Notes: generated by a model from the sequence alone, not told the origin. Shown: positions 34,937 to 43,729, counted from the first letter of the stretch. The stretch is DNA of 64,000 bases from Mycolicibacterium arenosum (GCF_024320865.1 NZ_JANDBD010000006.1:124001-188000), one strand, 5' to 3'. Numbers and translations: made by a program.

Positions 34937-35505
34937 TGAGCACGTTGCTGACCGCCACTCCAGGGCAGACCGTCGGCCCGTTCTACGGCTACGCCCTGCC
35001 GTTCGAGCGCGGACACGAACTCGTCCCGCCCGGCACACCGGGTGCGATACGGCTGACCGGCGTCGTCGCCGACGGAGACGGCCGGCCCGTTCCCGATGCG
35101 CTGCTGGAGATCTGGCAGGCCGACGCCGACGGCAACGTGCCCACTGCGGCGGGCTCCCTGCGCCGCGACGGGTGGACCTTCACGGGGTGGGGCCGGGCCG
35201 GCACCGACGACGCCGGTCACTACTGCTTCACCACGGTCGTGCCGGGGCCGACGGCGCCCGGCCGGGCCGCGTTCGTCATGGTGACGGTGTTCGCGCGCGG
35301 CCTGCTGAACCGGGTGTTCACCCGCGCCTACGTGCCGTCGGACGCGCTGGCCGCCGACCCGCTGCTGGCCTCGTTGCCCGCCGAGCGCCGCGAGACGTTG
35401 ATCGCCACCCCCGACGAACACGGGCTGCGCTTCGACATCCAATTGCAGAGCAGCCCAACGACACCGGAAACGGTCTTCCTGCGGTATCCGGGGCAGCAGC
35501 GATGA
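34936..35505 (+). CDS. pcaG: Protocatechuate 3,4-dioxygenase alpha subunit
   Basis: 189-residue partner of PcaH. It has TPGQTVGPFYGYALPF at the N-terminus, LLEIWQADADG in the middle and FARGLLNRVFTRAYVP near the end, as in alpha chains. It lacks the iron-binding histidine pair, as expected. Translationally coupled to pcaH (TGATG) and to pcaB (ATGA). Confidence 0.95.
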   Translation: MSTLLTATPGQTVGPFYGYALPFERGHELVPPGTPGAIRLTGVVADGDGRPVPDALLEIWQADADGNVPTAAGSLRRDGWTFTGWGRAGTDDAGHYCFTTVVPGPTAPGRAAFVMVTVFARGLLNRVFTRAYVPSDALAADPLLASLPAERRETLIATPDEHGLRFDIQLQSSPTTPETVFLRYPGQQR

Positions 35506-36707
35506 CGGACCTGTTCTGGCCCGGCGATCACCTGGCCGGCACCCTGATGAGCGACGAGGCCTTCCTCGGCGCGCTGATCGAGGTCGAGCAGGCCTGGCTG
35601 GACGGACTCGTCGCCGCGGGCATCGCCCCGTCGCGGGCGGCCACCGACCTGACCGGCTTTCTCGCCGACGGTGACCTGGAGACGATCGCCCGCGGTGCCG
35701 ACGCCGACGGCAACCCCGTCACGTGGCTCGTCGCGCTGCTGCGGCAACGCACCCCCGAGGCGACGGCGCGCTGGCTGCACCGCGGCCTAACCAGTCAGGA
35801 CGCCGTCGACACCGCGCTGATGCTGGGCGTCCGCGACGTCCTGGTGCGGCTCGGCGCCGAGTTCGACACCCAGGTCCGGGCGCTGACCGACCTCACCGAC
35901 AAGCACCGCAACGCACCGGCCCTCGCCCGCACCCTCACCCAAGCCGCACTGCCCAGCACCCTCGGCGTCAAGTTCGCCCGCTGGCTCACCGGTCTGCTCG
36001 ACGCCGCCGAGCCGCTGGCGGGGCTGCGGGCGCAGTTGCCCGTGCAGGTCGGCGGCGCCGTCGGAACGCTGGCCGCCAGCACCGAACTGGCCGGCACCGT
36101 CGACGGCGCGATCGCGCTGAGCGATGCACTGGCCGCCGCGCTGAGCCTCGCGCCGGCCCCGCCGTGGCACACCACCCGCTCGACCGTCACCCGCATCGGC
36201 GATGCGCTGGTCACGTGCTGCGACGCCTGGGGGCACCTCGCGGCCGACGTGGCGACCGGAAGCCGCACGGAGATAGGCGAACTGGCGGAGGGCAGCGGCG
36301 GCGGATCGTCGACCATGCCGCACAAGGCCAACCCGGTGCGCTCGGTGCTGATCCGCCGGGCCGCGCTCACGGCGGGCCCGCTGGCGTCGACCCTGCACAC
36401 CGCGTCGGCCACCAGCGTCGACGAACGCTCCGACGGAGCCTGGCACGCCGAGTGGGCCACCGTGCGCACCCTGGCCCGGCAGAGCGTCGTCGCCGCCGCG
36501 CACTGCTCACAGCTCGTCTCGGGGCTGCGGGTCGACACCGCACGCGCCGCGGCGAATCTCGCAGCCGCCCAGGGGCTCGGAGCGGAGCAGCGCGCGATGA
36601 CCGAATTAACAGGGCGTGCAGCCCGTCCCGACTATCTGGGAGCCGCCGATAGGCTCGTCGACGCCACGCTCGAGCGGGCCCGCCGCTTCGCCAAGGAGAT
36701 CCCGTGA
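35502..36707 (+). CDS. pcaB: 3-carboxy-cis,cis-muconate cycloisomerase
   Basis: 401-residue member of the fumarase/aspartase superfamily that lactonises 3-carboxymuconate to 4-carboxymuconolactone. The superfamily signature GSSTMPHKANPV, with the catalytic Ser loop, is present, as are LTSQDAVDTALML and WHTTRSTV. It starts inside the pcaG stop codon and its own stop overlaps the next start (GTGA), so the operon is continuous. Confidence 0.93.
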   Translation: MTDLFWPGDHLAGTLMSDEAFLGALIEVEQAWLDGLVAAGIAPSRAATDLTGFLADGDLETIARGADADGNPVTWLVALLRQRTPEATARWLHRGLTSQDAVDTALMLGVRDVLVRLGAEFDTQVRALTDLTDKHRNAPALARTLTQAALPSTLGVKFARWLTGLLDAAEPLAGLRAQLPVQVGGAVGTLAASTELAGTVDGAIALSDALAAALSLAPAPPWHTTRSTVTRIGDALVTCCDAWGHLAADVATGSRTEIGELAEGSGGGSSTMPHKANPVRSVLIRRAALTAGPLASTLHTASATSVDERSDGAWHAEWATVRTLARQSVVAAAHCSQLVSGLRVDTARAAANLAAAQGLGAEQRAMTELTGRAARPDYLGAADRLVDATLERARRFAKEIP

Positions 36708-37870
36708 TCGCACTCGCCCCGGTCGACTTCGGCGGACCCGCCAACGGCCCACTGCTGCTCGTCGGCCCGTCGCTCGGCACATCGGCTGCGACGCTGTGGA
36801 GCGGTGTCGCCGAGCGGCTCACACAGCGCGTTCGGGTCGTCGGCTGGGACCTGCCCGGCCACGGTGCGGGTGCTCCATCCGAGCCGTTCACCGTCGCCGA
36901 CCTCGCCGCCGCGGTGCTGGCCCTGGCGGACGGACTCGGAGTCGAACGATTCCACTACGCAGGCGATTCCGTCGGCGGCTGCGTGGGCCTGCAACTGCTG
37001 CTCGACGCCCCGCAGCGGGTCGCGTCGGCCACCGTACTGTGCACCGGCGCGGTGATCGGGACGCCCGACGGCTGGCGCGAACGCGCCGCGACCGTCCGAA
37101 CCGGCGGTACCGAGACCATGCTGGCGGGCGCCGCGCAACGCTGGTTCGCCCCCGGCCTCACCGACCGGCGGCCGGGTGTCAGCGCCGCCCTCTTCGACGC
37201 CCTCCGGCACGCCGACGCCGAGTCCTACGCGCGCACGTGCGAGGCACTGGCGGGCTTCGACGTCACCGGACGGCTGGCCGACATCGTCGCGCCGGTCCTG
37301 GCTGTCGCGGGTGCCGACGACGCCGCGACCCCGCCGGAGTCGTTGCAGCGCATCGCGTCCGGGGTCAAGGACGGCAGAATCGTCGTGCTCGACGGCGTCG
37401 GCCACCTGGCCCCCGCCGAGGCGCCGGACCGCGTGGCCCGGCTGATCGGCGAGCACGTCGGCGTGTCGGCCGAGCCGATCACCACCGCCGAGGTGTACGC
37501 CGCGGGCATGACCGTGCGCCGCGAGGTGCTCGGCGACGCGCACGTCGATCGAGCGGTGGCCGCGACCACCGACCTGACCGAAGACTTCCAGCACATGATC
37601 ACCGAATACGCCTGGGGGACCATCTGGACGCGCCCCGGCCTGGACCGGCGCAGCCGCTCGCTCGTCACGCTCACCGCACTGGTCGCGCGGGGTCACCACG
37701 AGGAACTCGCCATGCACCTGCGCGCGGCACGCCGCAACGGGCTGACGAACGACGAGATCAAGGAACTACTGATGCAGACCGCCATCTACTGCGGGGTGCC
37801 GGACGCCAACACGGCCTTCCGCATCGCCGCCGACGTGCTATCCGACTACGACGGCGGAGCGCCGTCGTGA
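36704..37870 (+). CDS. pcaL: Fused 3-oxoadipate enol-lactonase / 4-carboxymuconolactone decarboxylase
   Basis: 388-residue fusion of PcaD and PcaC. The N-terminal alpha/beta hydrolase (1-250) has the nucleophile Ser89 in AGDSVGG and DGVGHLAPAEAP with the catalytic His. The C-terminal decarboxylase domain (about 260-385) has WTRPGLDRRSRSLVTLTAL and a late YCGVPDANTAF. This fusion is typical of actinobacteria. It carries out two consecutive steps to 3-oxoadipate. GTG start coupled to pcaB. Confidence 0.93.
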   Translation: MIALAPVDFGGPANGPLLLVGPSLGTSAATLWSGVAERLTQRVRVVGWDLPGHGAGAPSEPFTVADLAAAVLALADGLGVERFHYAGDSVGGCVGLQLLLDAPQRVASATVLCTGAVIGTPDGWRERAATVRTGGTETMLAGAAQRWFAPGLTDRRPGVSAALFDALRHADAESYARTCEALAGFDVTGRLADIVAPVLAVAGADDAATPPESLQRIASGVKDGRIVVLDGVGHLAPAEAPDRVARLIGEHVGVSAEPITTAEVYAAGMTVRREVLGDAHVDRAVAATTDLTEDFQHMITEYAWGTIWTRPGLDRRSRSLVTLTALVARGHHEELAMHLRAARRNGLTNDEIKELLMQTAIYCGVPDANTAFRIAADVLSDYDGGAPS

Positions 37871-38565
37871 GCCGCACCACGATCTGCGTCGACGCCGGTG
37901 CCGCGGTGTCCGGAATCGCCGACGGCGCAACGATTCTGGTCGGGGGATTCGGGATGGCCGGGATGCCCACCGCCCTGATCGACGCGCTCATCGACCAGGG
38001 CGCTACGGGCCTGACCATCGTCAGCAACAACGCGGGCAACGGCGACACCGGACTGGCCGCACTGCTGGCCGCCGGCCGTGTCGCCAAGGTGATCTGCTCG
38101 TTCCCGCGCCAGGCCGACTCCTACGTCTTCGACGAGCTGTACCGAGCGGGCAGGGTCGACCTCGAGGTCGTCCCGCAGGGCAACCTGGCCGAACGGATCA
38201 GGGCCGCGGGCGCGGGTATCGGCGCGTTCTTCTGCCCCACCGGCGTCGGCACCCCGTTGGCCGAGGGCAAGGAGACTCGCACCATCGACGGTCGCGACTA
38301 CGTGCTCGAGTACCCGATCCGGGGCGACGTCGCGCTCATCGGGGCGCACGTCGGCGACCGGGCGGGAAATCTGCTGTACCGCAAGACCGCCCGCAACTTC
38401 GGCCCGGTGATGGCCACCGCGGCCGAACTCACCATCGCCGAGGTGTCGTCGGTGGTCGACGCCGGTCACATCGACCCGGAGCACGTCGTGACGCCGGGCA
38501 TCTTCGTCGACCGCATCCTGGACCTGTCCGCGCGACCCGCCACCCGAACGGAGGCCGCATCATGA
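37867..38565 (+). CDS. pcaI: 3-oxoadipate CoA-transferase subunit A
   Basis: 232 residues. The family I CoA-transferase alpha signature is GATILVGGFGMAGMPTALID, and PTGVGTPLAEGKETR follows. With PcaJ it moves CoA from succinyl-CoA to 3-oxoadipate. GTG 37867 overlaps pcaL, and its stop overlaps the pcaJ start. Confidence 0.92.
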   Translation: MSRTTICVDAGAAVSGIADGATILVGGFGMAGMPTALIDALIDQGATGLTIVSNNAGNGDTGLAALLAAGRVAKVICSFPRQADSYVFDELYRAGRVDLEVVPQGNLAERIRAAGAGIGAFFCPTGVGTPLAEGKETRTIDGRDYVLEYPIRGDVALIGAHVGDRAGNLLYRKTARNFGPVMATAAELTIAEVSSVVDAGHIDPEHVVTPGIFVDRILDLSARPATRTEAAS

Positions 38566-39248
38566 CGCTCAGCACACCGAGCGGAACCGTCGTCGAGCAC
38601 GTCGATCGGGGACCGCTCGACAAACGCGAACTGGCCGCCATGATCGCCCGCGACATCCCGGCCGGCTCCTACGTCAATCTCGGTATCGGACAACCGACTA
38701 CGGTCGCCGACTACCTGAGCCCGGAGTCCGAGATCGTGCTGCACACCGAGAACGGCATGCTCGGGATGGGCGGCGAAGCCGTCGGCGACGCCATCGACGC
38801 GGACCTCACCAACGCCGGCAAGATTCCTGTGACCGAAACACCGGGCGCGTCCTACTTCCATCACGCCGACTCCTTCGCCATGATGCGCGGCGGCCACCTC
38901 GACGTCTGCGTGCTCGGCGCGTTCCAGGTCAGTCGGCGCGGCGACCTCGCGAACTGGCATACCGGCGCACCCGACGCGATCCCCGCCGTGGGCGGTGCCA
39001 TGGACCTCGCGATCGGCGCGAAGCGCGTGTTCGTCATGATGACGCTGTTCGCGAAGGACGGCACCGCCAAACTCGTCCGCGACTGCACCTATCCGCTCAC
39101 CGGGTTGCGCTGCGTCAGCCGCGTCTACACCGATCAGGCGATCTTCGAGATCGACCCCGACGGCGAAGGCGCCGTCCGGGTGCTCGAGACGTTCGGTGCC
39201 AGCGTGGCGTCGCTGGCCGACCGGATCGATGTCGAGCTGACCGGCTAG
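38562..39248 (+). CDS. pcaJ: 3-oxoadipate CoA-transferase subunit B
   Basis: 228 residues. It has SYVNLGIGQPTTVADYL and the catalytic glutamate motif in VLHTENGMLGMG. It is the last gene of the pca operon here. The thiolase PcaF that would finish the pathway is not in the window. A small hairpin follows. Confidence 0.92.
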   Translation: MTLSTPSGTVVEHVDRGPLDKRELAAMIARDIPAGSYVNLGIGQPTTVADYLSPESEIVLHTENGMLGMGGEAVGDAIDADLTNAGKIPVTETPGASYFHHADSFAMMRGGHLDVCVLGAFQVSRRGDLANWHTGAPDAIPAVGGAMDLAIGAKRVFVMMTLFAKDGTAKLVRDCTYPLTGLRCVSRVYTDQAIFEIDPDGEGAVRVLETFGASVASLADRIDVELTG

Positions 39249-39266
39249 CTCGATCGGACGCTTGAC

Positions 39267-39283
39267 TCTCCCCCTGCGGGAGA
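39267..39283 (+). terminator. Short hairpin after pcaJ
   Basis: TCTCCC / GGGAGA stem with a five-base loop, 18 bases after the pcaJ stop. It is short and lacks a T tract, but it is well placed to end the pca transcript. Confidence 0.4.
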
Positions 39284-39300
39284 CTGCACGGTGGGGTCAT

Positions 39301-39513
39301 GACACCTCATCAGAGCAAGAACACGCCGACGTCGCGGGATGCGCTATCGACGCCCTCGTCACCGACTAGGGCCACCACCGCGTGGGCCGTGAGCAGATCG
39401 AGGCCTGGCTCACCGTCGACGTCCTCCAACGACTCGAGGGCGACTTCCCCGGCGGGGTGGCCGACCTGCACTACCGGTTCGCCGTGGATGACGAATTGAT
39501 CAGCAGGAGCTGA
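39301..39513 (+). pseudogene. Broken NTF2/SnoaL-like gene fragment
   Basis: Frame 39301-39513 reads sensible protein across one internal stop. EHADVAGCAIDALVTD is followed by TAG at 39367, then GHHRVGREQIEAWLTVDVLQ and GGVADLHYRFAVDDELI to a TGA at 39511. The second part resembles the core of SnoaL-like / NTF2-fold proteins. There is no credible start codon and no intact frame. I read it as a decayed gene. A sequencing error for the TAG is possible but would not restore a full-length gene. Confidence 0.5.
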
Positions 39514-39518
39514 CCACC

Positions 39519-39629
39519 CGGGCAGTCGATTGCGGCGCCCGAGTCCACGCCGTACCCCCGGGCGTCACCGATCCCGGCGCTGTGCAGGCCGCCGTGCGCT
39601 GCGCCGAGGAGCGCGTCGGCGGCATCGAC
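39519..39629 (+). pseudogene. Fragment of a short-chain dehydrogenase
   Basis: This frame reads CGARVHAVPPGVTDPGAVQA then ERVGGID, which matches the second beta strand to fourth strand of a classical SDR (RVHAVPxDVTDPxAVQAAVxxAEERxGGID). It lacks the glycine motif before it and the NNAG, Ser, Tyr and Lys after it. It ends at a TGA at 39654. With the fragment just upstream, it makes this intergenic stretch a patch of gene debris. Confidence 0.5.
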
Positions 39630-39675
39630 AATGCGAGTCGCGAGAGCGCCGTTTGACAGTCGCGGTATTCGATAT

Positions 39676-39687
39676 GCAATATATTGC
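39676..39687. promoter_or_regulatory. AT-rich palindrome upstream of the hydrolase
   Basis: Perfect 12-base palindrome GCAATATATTGC in the otherwise GC-rich region, 57 bases before the hydrolase start codon. It could be an operator for the GntR protein encoded at 42.2 kb, or a promoter element. Position is the only support. Confidence 0.45.
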
Positions 39688-39744
39688 GGTATCACAATCC
39701 GACGGTGCCCAGGGGTGCGCCGTCCCTATCCGGAGGCGTGGCTG

Positions 39745-40557
39745 ATGGTCAACTCTGTGTTCACGACGATGACGGCGGGCCTTGCCGTGGCGGGACTCTC
39801 GGCGGGCTGTGCGGGTGCGGTCGCGGAGCCGCGCACTGCGGCGGAGCGGCCCACGGTGGTTCTCGTCCACGGAGCGTTCGCGGACTCGTCGAGCTGGAAC
39901 GGCGTGATCGAGGAGTTGGAGGCCGACGGGTATCCGGTGGTCGCCGTCGCCAATCCACTGCGGGGCCTTGCCAGTGACGCCGCGTACGTGCGCAGTGTGG
40001 TGGACGGAGTGTCCGGGCCTGTGGTGCTGGCCGGGCACTCCTACGGCGGCTCGGTGATGAGTCAGGCCGTCGACGGGCTTCCCAACGTCAAGGCCCTGGT
40101 GTACATCGCCAGCTTCCTTCTCGAGTCGGGGGAGAGCACGGGGCAGCTGGCGGCCAAGTTCCCCGGCGCCGAACTCGGAGCCGCCCTCGACACCGTGTCG
40201 TTCCCGCTGTCGGGCGGCGGCTCGGGAGACGACCTCTACATCAAGCAGGACGAGTTCCACCGCGTGTTCGCCGCCGATGTGCCCGAGGACGTCAGCGCGC
40301 TGATGGCCGCTACTCAGCGACCCATCGCCGCTGCCGCACTGGAGGAACCGGCCACCAAGGCCGCGTGGAAGAACATCCCGTCCTGGAACATGGTCACCAC
40401 CGAGGATCTCGCCATCCCCGCGGAGTCGATGCGTTTCATGGGGGACCGAGCGGACGCCCACACGGTGGAGATCGAGGCGTCCCACGCCGTCACCGTCTCC
40501 CAGCCGGGGGCGGTGGCCGACCTGATCGTTCAGGCGGCGGACGCGACGCGCACCTGA
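39745..40557 (+). CDS. Exported alpha/beta hydrolase (probable lipoprotein)
   Basis: 270 residues. The short signal peptide ends in a lipobox-like GLSAGCAG, Cys22. The hydrolase core has the oxyanion HGAFADSSSW, the nucleophile elbow GHSYGG (the Ser near residue 102) and the late catalytic HAVTVSQPG. It belongs to the group of small esterase-like hydrolases often annotated as EstC/salicylate esterase-like. CGGAGG lies eight bases before ATG 39745. Followed by a GMC oxidoreductase after 29 bases; the two may degrade one compound. Confidence 0.83.
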   Translation: MVNSVFTTMTAGLAVAGLSAGCAGAVAEPRTAAERPTVVLVHGAFADSSSWNGVIEELEADGYPVVAVANPLRGLASDAAYVRSVVDGVSGPVVLAGHSYGGSVMSQAVDGLPNVKALVYIASFLLESGESTGQLAAKFPGAELGAALDTVSFPLSGGGSGDDLYIKQDEFHRVFAADVPEDVSALMAATQRPIAAAALEEPATKAAWKNIPSWNMVTTEDLAIPAESMRFMGDRADAHTVEIEASHAVTVSQPGAVADLIVQAADATRT

Positions 40558-40586
40558 CCACCAACCGCGAAGAGGAGATGCGCGAC

Positions 40587-42395
40587 GTGACAACCCGGAA
40601 CTACGACTACGTGGTCATCGGCGCCGGATCGGCGGGCTGTGTGCTGGCCGCCCGGCTGTCCGAGGATCCGACCGTTCGTGTGCTGCTGCTCGAGTCCGGA
40701 TCGGCCGACTCGACACCCGAGATCGCCACGCCACCCGCCTGGCCGGCGCTGTGGGGTACCGACGTCGACTACGGCTATGTGACCGTCTCGCAGGCGAATA
40801 CGGTGGGCCTCGTGCACAACTGGCCTCGCGGCCACACGCTCGGCGGCAGCAGCAGCATCAACGCGATGGTGTTCCTGCGCGGCCACCCGAACGACTTCGA
40901 CACCTGGGCCAAGGACGGCTGCACGGGCTGGGACTACGAGTCCGTGCTGCCCTACTTCCGTCGCATGGAGACGGTCGGCGACCGGGATCCGCACTACCGC
41001 GGTAGCGACGGACCGATGCGCCCCGCTCCCGCGTCGAGTGAGGTCGCCAACCCCCTGTCCAGGGTCTTCCTCGACGGCGCCGCCGCGGCGGGGTTCCCGG
41101 TCACCGACGATTTCAACGGACCCCGCAGCGAAGGGGCCGGTTGGCACGACCTCTCGATCTCGCAGGGGACCCGGCAGAGCACCGCCGCCGCCTATCTGCA
41201 CCCGGTAAGCGGTCGCCGACCCAATCTCACGGTCCTCACCCGGTCCAGGGCGGCGAGGCTTCGCATCGACGGGACCCGTTGCATCGGAGTTGATTTCGAG
41301 CGTGACGGCGTGCCGGTGACCGCGTACGCGGATGCCGAGGTGGTGCTCAGCGCAGGTGCGGTGGACTCACCCCGGCTCCTGCTCCTGTCCGGGGTGGGTC
41401 CTGCCGAGGAGCTCGAAGCGGCCGGCGTCGCCGTCGTGCACCACCTGCCCGGCGTGGGCCGCAATCTGCACGATCACCCGCTGTGCGGTGTGGTCTACGA
41501 GGCGGCGCAGCCGATCCCCGCCGGCCGGACCAATCTGGCCGAAGCGTCGATGCTGTGGTGCAGCGACGAGTCGCTCGCGGGGCCGGACATGCAGTTGATG
41601 TTCATCCACGTACCGTTCCACCCGCCGCACCTGGCGGCCCCGGCCAACGCCTTCACCTTCGCGATCGCCGCGGTTCCCGAGGCCCGCGGCTCGATCCGCC
41701 TCGCCGGGCCGAACCCGTCGACACCGCCCCTGATCGATCCCGATTACCTCGGAGCGGAGTCCGACGTGCGACGAATGATCCACGGCGTCCACGTGGCCCG
41801 CGACATCGCGGCCACCGCACCGTTCGCGCCATGGCGCGCCCGCGAGGTGCTCCCCGGACCCGGCGTCACGGACGACGCGGCGTTGCGTTCGTTCGTTGCG
41901 CGCAGCACCGGCACGTACTACCACCCCGTCGGTAGCTGCGCGATGGGCACGGGGCTCGAGGCGGTGGTCGATCCCGAGTTGCGGGTGCACGGGTTGACCG
42001 GCGTACGGGTCGCCGACGCGTCCGTCATGCCCAGGATCGTCGCCGTGAACACCAACGCAGCGACGATCATGATCGGTGAGAAGGCGCCGCCGACCTCATC
42101 CGCGGGCGATCGCTTTGACCGAGGTCAGGCGCCGGCTGACATACGATATTCCGCATGCCGGTGCCGGAGGAGAGCGGAAGACATCGACGATCGCTGTTGC
42201 GCGAGCAGGCATACGAGTCGATCAGGGATGCCATCGTCAACGGAACGCTGGCACCGGGCGAGACGTTGCGCGACCCCGAACTCGAGCAGTGGCTGGGCAT
42301 CAGCCGCACTCCGATCCGGGAGGCGATCGCGCGTCTGGAGACCGCTGGACTGGTGCGCACCCTGCCCGGTCGCTCGACGGTGGTCTCGACCATAG
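40587..42395 (+). CDS. GMC family FAD oxidoreductase with probable 3' frameshift
   Basis: Glucose-methanol-choline oxidoreductase, likely an alcohol dehydrogenase/oxidase. FAD motif GAGSAGCVLAARLSE is near residue 12, then GGSSSINAMVFLRG, and SAGAVDSPRLLLLSGVGP. The C-terminal YYHPVGSCAMG and VNTNAATIMIGEKA follow. After GEKA the literal frame turns into arginine/serine-rich nonsense and runs to 42395, across the GntR gene. In the shifted frame the sequence reads AADLIRGRSL and stops at 42118, the normal GMC ending. So one base is missing near 42082-42090, by mutation or sequencing error. GTG 40587 has GAGGAG nine bases upstream. Confidence 0.85.
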   Translation: MTTRNYDYVVIGAGSAGCVLAARLSEDPTVRVLLLESGSADSTPEIATPPAWPALWGTDVDYGYVTVSQANTVGLVHNWPRGHTLGGSSSINAMVFLRGHPNDFDTWAKDGCTGWDYESVLPYFRRMETVGDRDPHYRGSDGPMRPAPASSEVANPLSRVFLDGAAAAGFPVTDDFNGPRSEGAGWHDLSISQGTRQSTAAAYLHPVSGRRPNLTVLTRSRAARLRIDGTRCIGVDFERDGVPVTAYADAEVVLSAGAVDSPRLLLLSGVGPAEELEAAGVAVVHHLPGVGRNLHDHPLCGVVYEAAQPIPAGRTNLAEASMLWCSDESLAGPDMQLMFIHVPFHPPHLAAPANAFTFAIAAVPEARGSIRLAGPNPSTPPLIDPDYLGAESDVRRMIHGVHVARDIAATAPFAPWRAREVLPGPGVTDDAALRSFVARSTGTYYHPVGSCAMGTGLEAVVDPELRVHGLTGVRVADASVMPRIVAVNTNAATIMIGEKAPPTSSAGDRFDRGQAPADIRYSACRCRRRAEDIDDRCCASRHTSRSGMPSSTERWHRARRCATPNSSSGWASAALRSGRRSRVWRPLDWCAPCPVARRWSRP

Positions 42396-42820
42396 AGCGC
42401 GATGCGGTACTCGACGCGCAGGCCGTTGCGGCGGCCATGCACGCGTTGGCGGTCCGTGTCGCGGTTCCGCTGATGGGTAAGCCCGATTTCGCCGCGATGG
42501 TGACGGCGAACAAGGAGTTCGCCGACGCGTTATCCGCGGGCGACCCCGAATCCGCCATCCGCGCCGACGATCGGTTCCACGGCGTAGCCGTCGAGGCCAG
42601 CCGGAACAACGCGATCCCGGTGGTTCTCGAACAGGTCACTCCGGTGCTTCGCCGAGTCGAGTTCCTGCGCTTCTCTTCACTTTCCGGCCGTCACTCGATA
42701 GCGCAGCACCGACGGATCATCCAGCTCTGCCGCGGACGCGACGCGGACGCCGCGGCGGAGGCGACCCGGCAGAACTGGGAGACGTTGTCACCGCTCCTCG
42801 ACGGCCTCGACGGTCAGTGA
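42155..42820 (+). CDS. GntR family transcriptional regulator (FCD type)
   Basis: 221 residues. The winged helix is at about 15-75: LREQAYESIRDAIVNGTLAP, then LGISRTPIREAIARLE. An all-helical FCD-type C-terminal domain follows (DRFHGVAVEASRNN with its metal-binding His). FCD regulators bind small carboxylates or alcohol-pathway intermediates. It follows the hydrolase and GMC genes on the same strand and probably controls them. Confidence 0.87.
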   Translation: MPVPEESGRHRRSLLREQAYESIRDAIVNGTLAPGETLRDPELEQWLGISRTPIREAIARLETAGLVRTLPGRSTVVSTIERDAVLDAQAVAAAMHALAVRVAVPLMGKPDFAAMVTANKEFADALSAGDPESAIRADDRFHGVAVEASRNNAIPVVLEQVTPVLRRVEFLRFSSLSGRHSIAQHRRIIQLCRGRDADAAAEATRQNWETLSPLLDGLDGQ

Positions 42821-42851
42821 TCACCCGCTCGCATGGGGGAGTGGCGGCGGG

Positions 42852-43520
42852 CTAGGCCGAGCGCGCGGTCCATTCCGCTGTTCGCTCGGGCGACGCCTCG
42901 GCGAGCGCCTCGCGTGTCTTCTCCGCGTCGAAGTCCTTGCCGTACAAGGGCGTTCCCGGCTGCTGACGCCACGACTCGGAGATCGGTCCGCTGTCGACGG
43001 GCTCGAATCCCAGTTCGTCGACGACGTCGCTGACCAGCGCTCGGCCCGGCCCGTCCGCCCCGGCGATCGGAAGGGCGATGCGGCCGGGGGTGCCGCTCGG
43101 TGTGCCCTTCTCGAGCAGGTGCTTCCACCAGATCCCGTTGAACACCTTGAACACCGGTGCGCCGATCTGCTCGGCGACCCATGCGCTCTCGACCTGACCG
43201 TCTTCGATTCCCGCGATCTCGCCGTCCCGCTGCTGCGGGTAGTAGTTGTTGGTCTCGATCACCGGGGCGTCGGGCTTTCGCGCGTCGACGATCCCGTCGG
43301 CGAGGTCGGGCACGTTCTTCTGCGGGATGCTCACGATGACGAGGTCGGCATCGGCCGCGGCGTCCTTCGCCCACACGGCCGTTGCGCCGGTCTCCTTCAC
43401 CAGATCGGAGAGTGTTTCCGGTGAGCGAGAGTTCGACACGGCCACCTCGTGGCCGAGTGCGCGTAGTCGGCGCGTCAGCGTTCCACCGATCTGCCCTGCT
43501 CCGATGATTCCGATCTTCAT
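42852..43520 (-). CDS. NADP(H)-binding oxidoreductase, F420-dependent NADP reductase-like
   Basis: 222 residues. The N-terminal Rossmann motif IGIIGAGQIGGTLTRRLRALGHEVAVSNSR is that of the NADP oxidoreductase, coenzyme F420-dependent family; the SNSR loop fits the NADP phosphate. Later segments include VIETNNYYPQQRDG and VFNGIWWKHLLEKG. Relatives reduce or oxidise F420 with NADP, but many members have other substrates. ATG 43520 follows GGAGG. Single gene, convergent with the GntR gene. Confidence 0.82.
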   Translation of the reverse strand: MKIGIIGAGQIGGTLTRRLRALGHEVAVSNSRSPETLSDLVKETGATAVWAKDAAADADLVIVSIPQKNVPDLADGIVDARKPDAPVIETNNYYPQQRDGEIAGIEDGQVESAWVAEQIGAPVFKVFNGIWWKHLLEKGTPSGTPGRIALPIAGADGPGRALVSDVVDELGFEPVDSGPISESWRQQPGTPLYGKDFDAEKTREALAEASPERTAEWTARSA

Positions 43521-43729
43521 GCATCGCCTCCGTGTGAGAGTTCTCGACCCTCGCCACGGCAACGTGAGTTCGTCGGCGGGTATTCCGCATCGGATGTCGC
43601 GCGGCGGTTGTCGGGAACCGAACGGATGTGCCCGTCGTCGCGAGCCCGCCGCAGGATCCACGGATCAACGACCAGATTGTCTTTCGCGGTCTCCGCCACC
43701 TGGCCGGGGCGGTGCCGTAGTCGTGGCGG
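43521..43729. other. Gap with one doubtful short frame
   Basis: This 209-base gap has a minus-strand open frame (GTG 43699 to stop 43517) reading AETAKDNLVVDPWILRRARD and then mixed low-information residues. It has no ribosome site and its 3' end overlaps the next gene's start. I do not recognise it and do not call it a gene. Otherwise the gap should hold the promoter of the NADP-binding protein gene. Confidence 0.35.

Noticed and set aside
39299..39499. 66-codon plus-strand frame after pcaJ
   Set aside because: Ser/Thr/Pro-rich product without ribosome site. A different frame over the same bases reads like a decayed NTF2-like protein.
43517..43699. 60-codon minus-strand frame between two genes
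   Set aside because: No ribosome site, runs into the start of the following gene, no recognisable family. Noted as a doubtful frame only.
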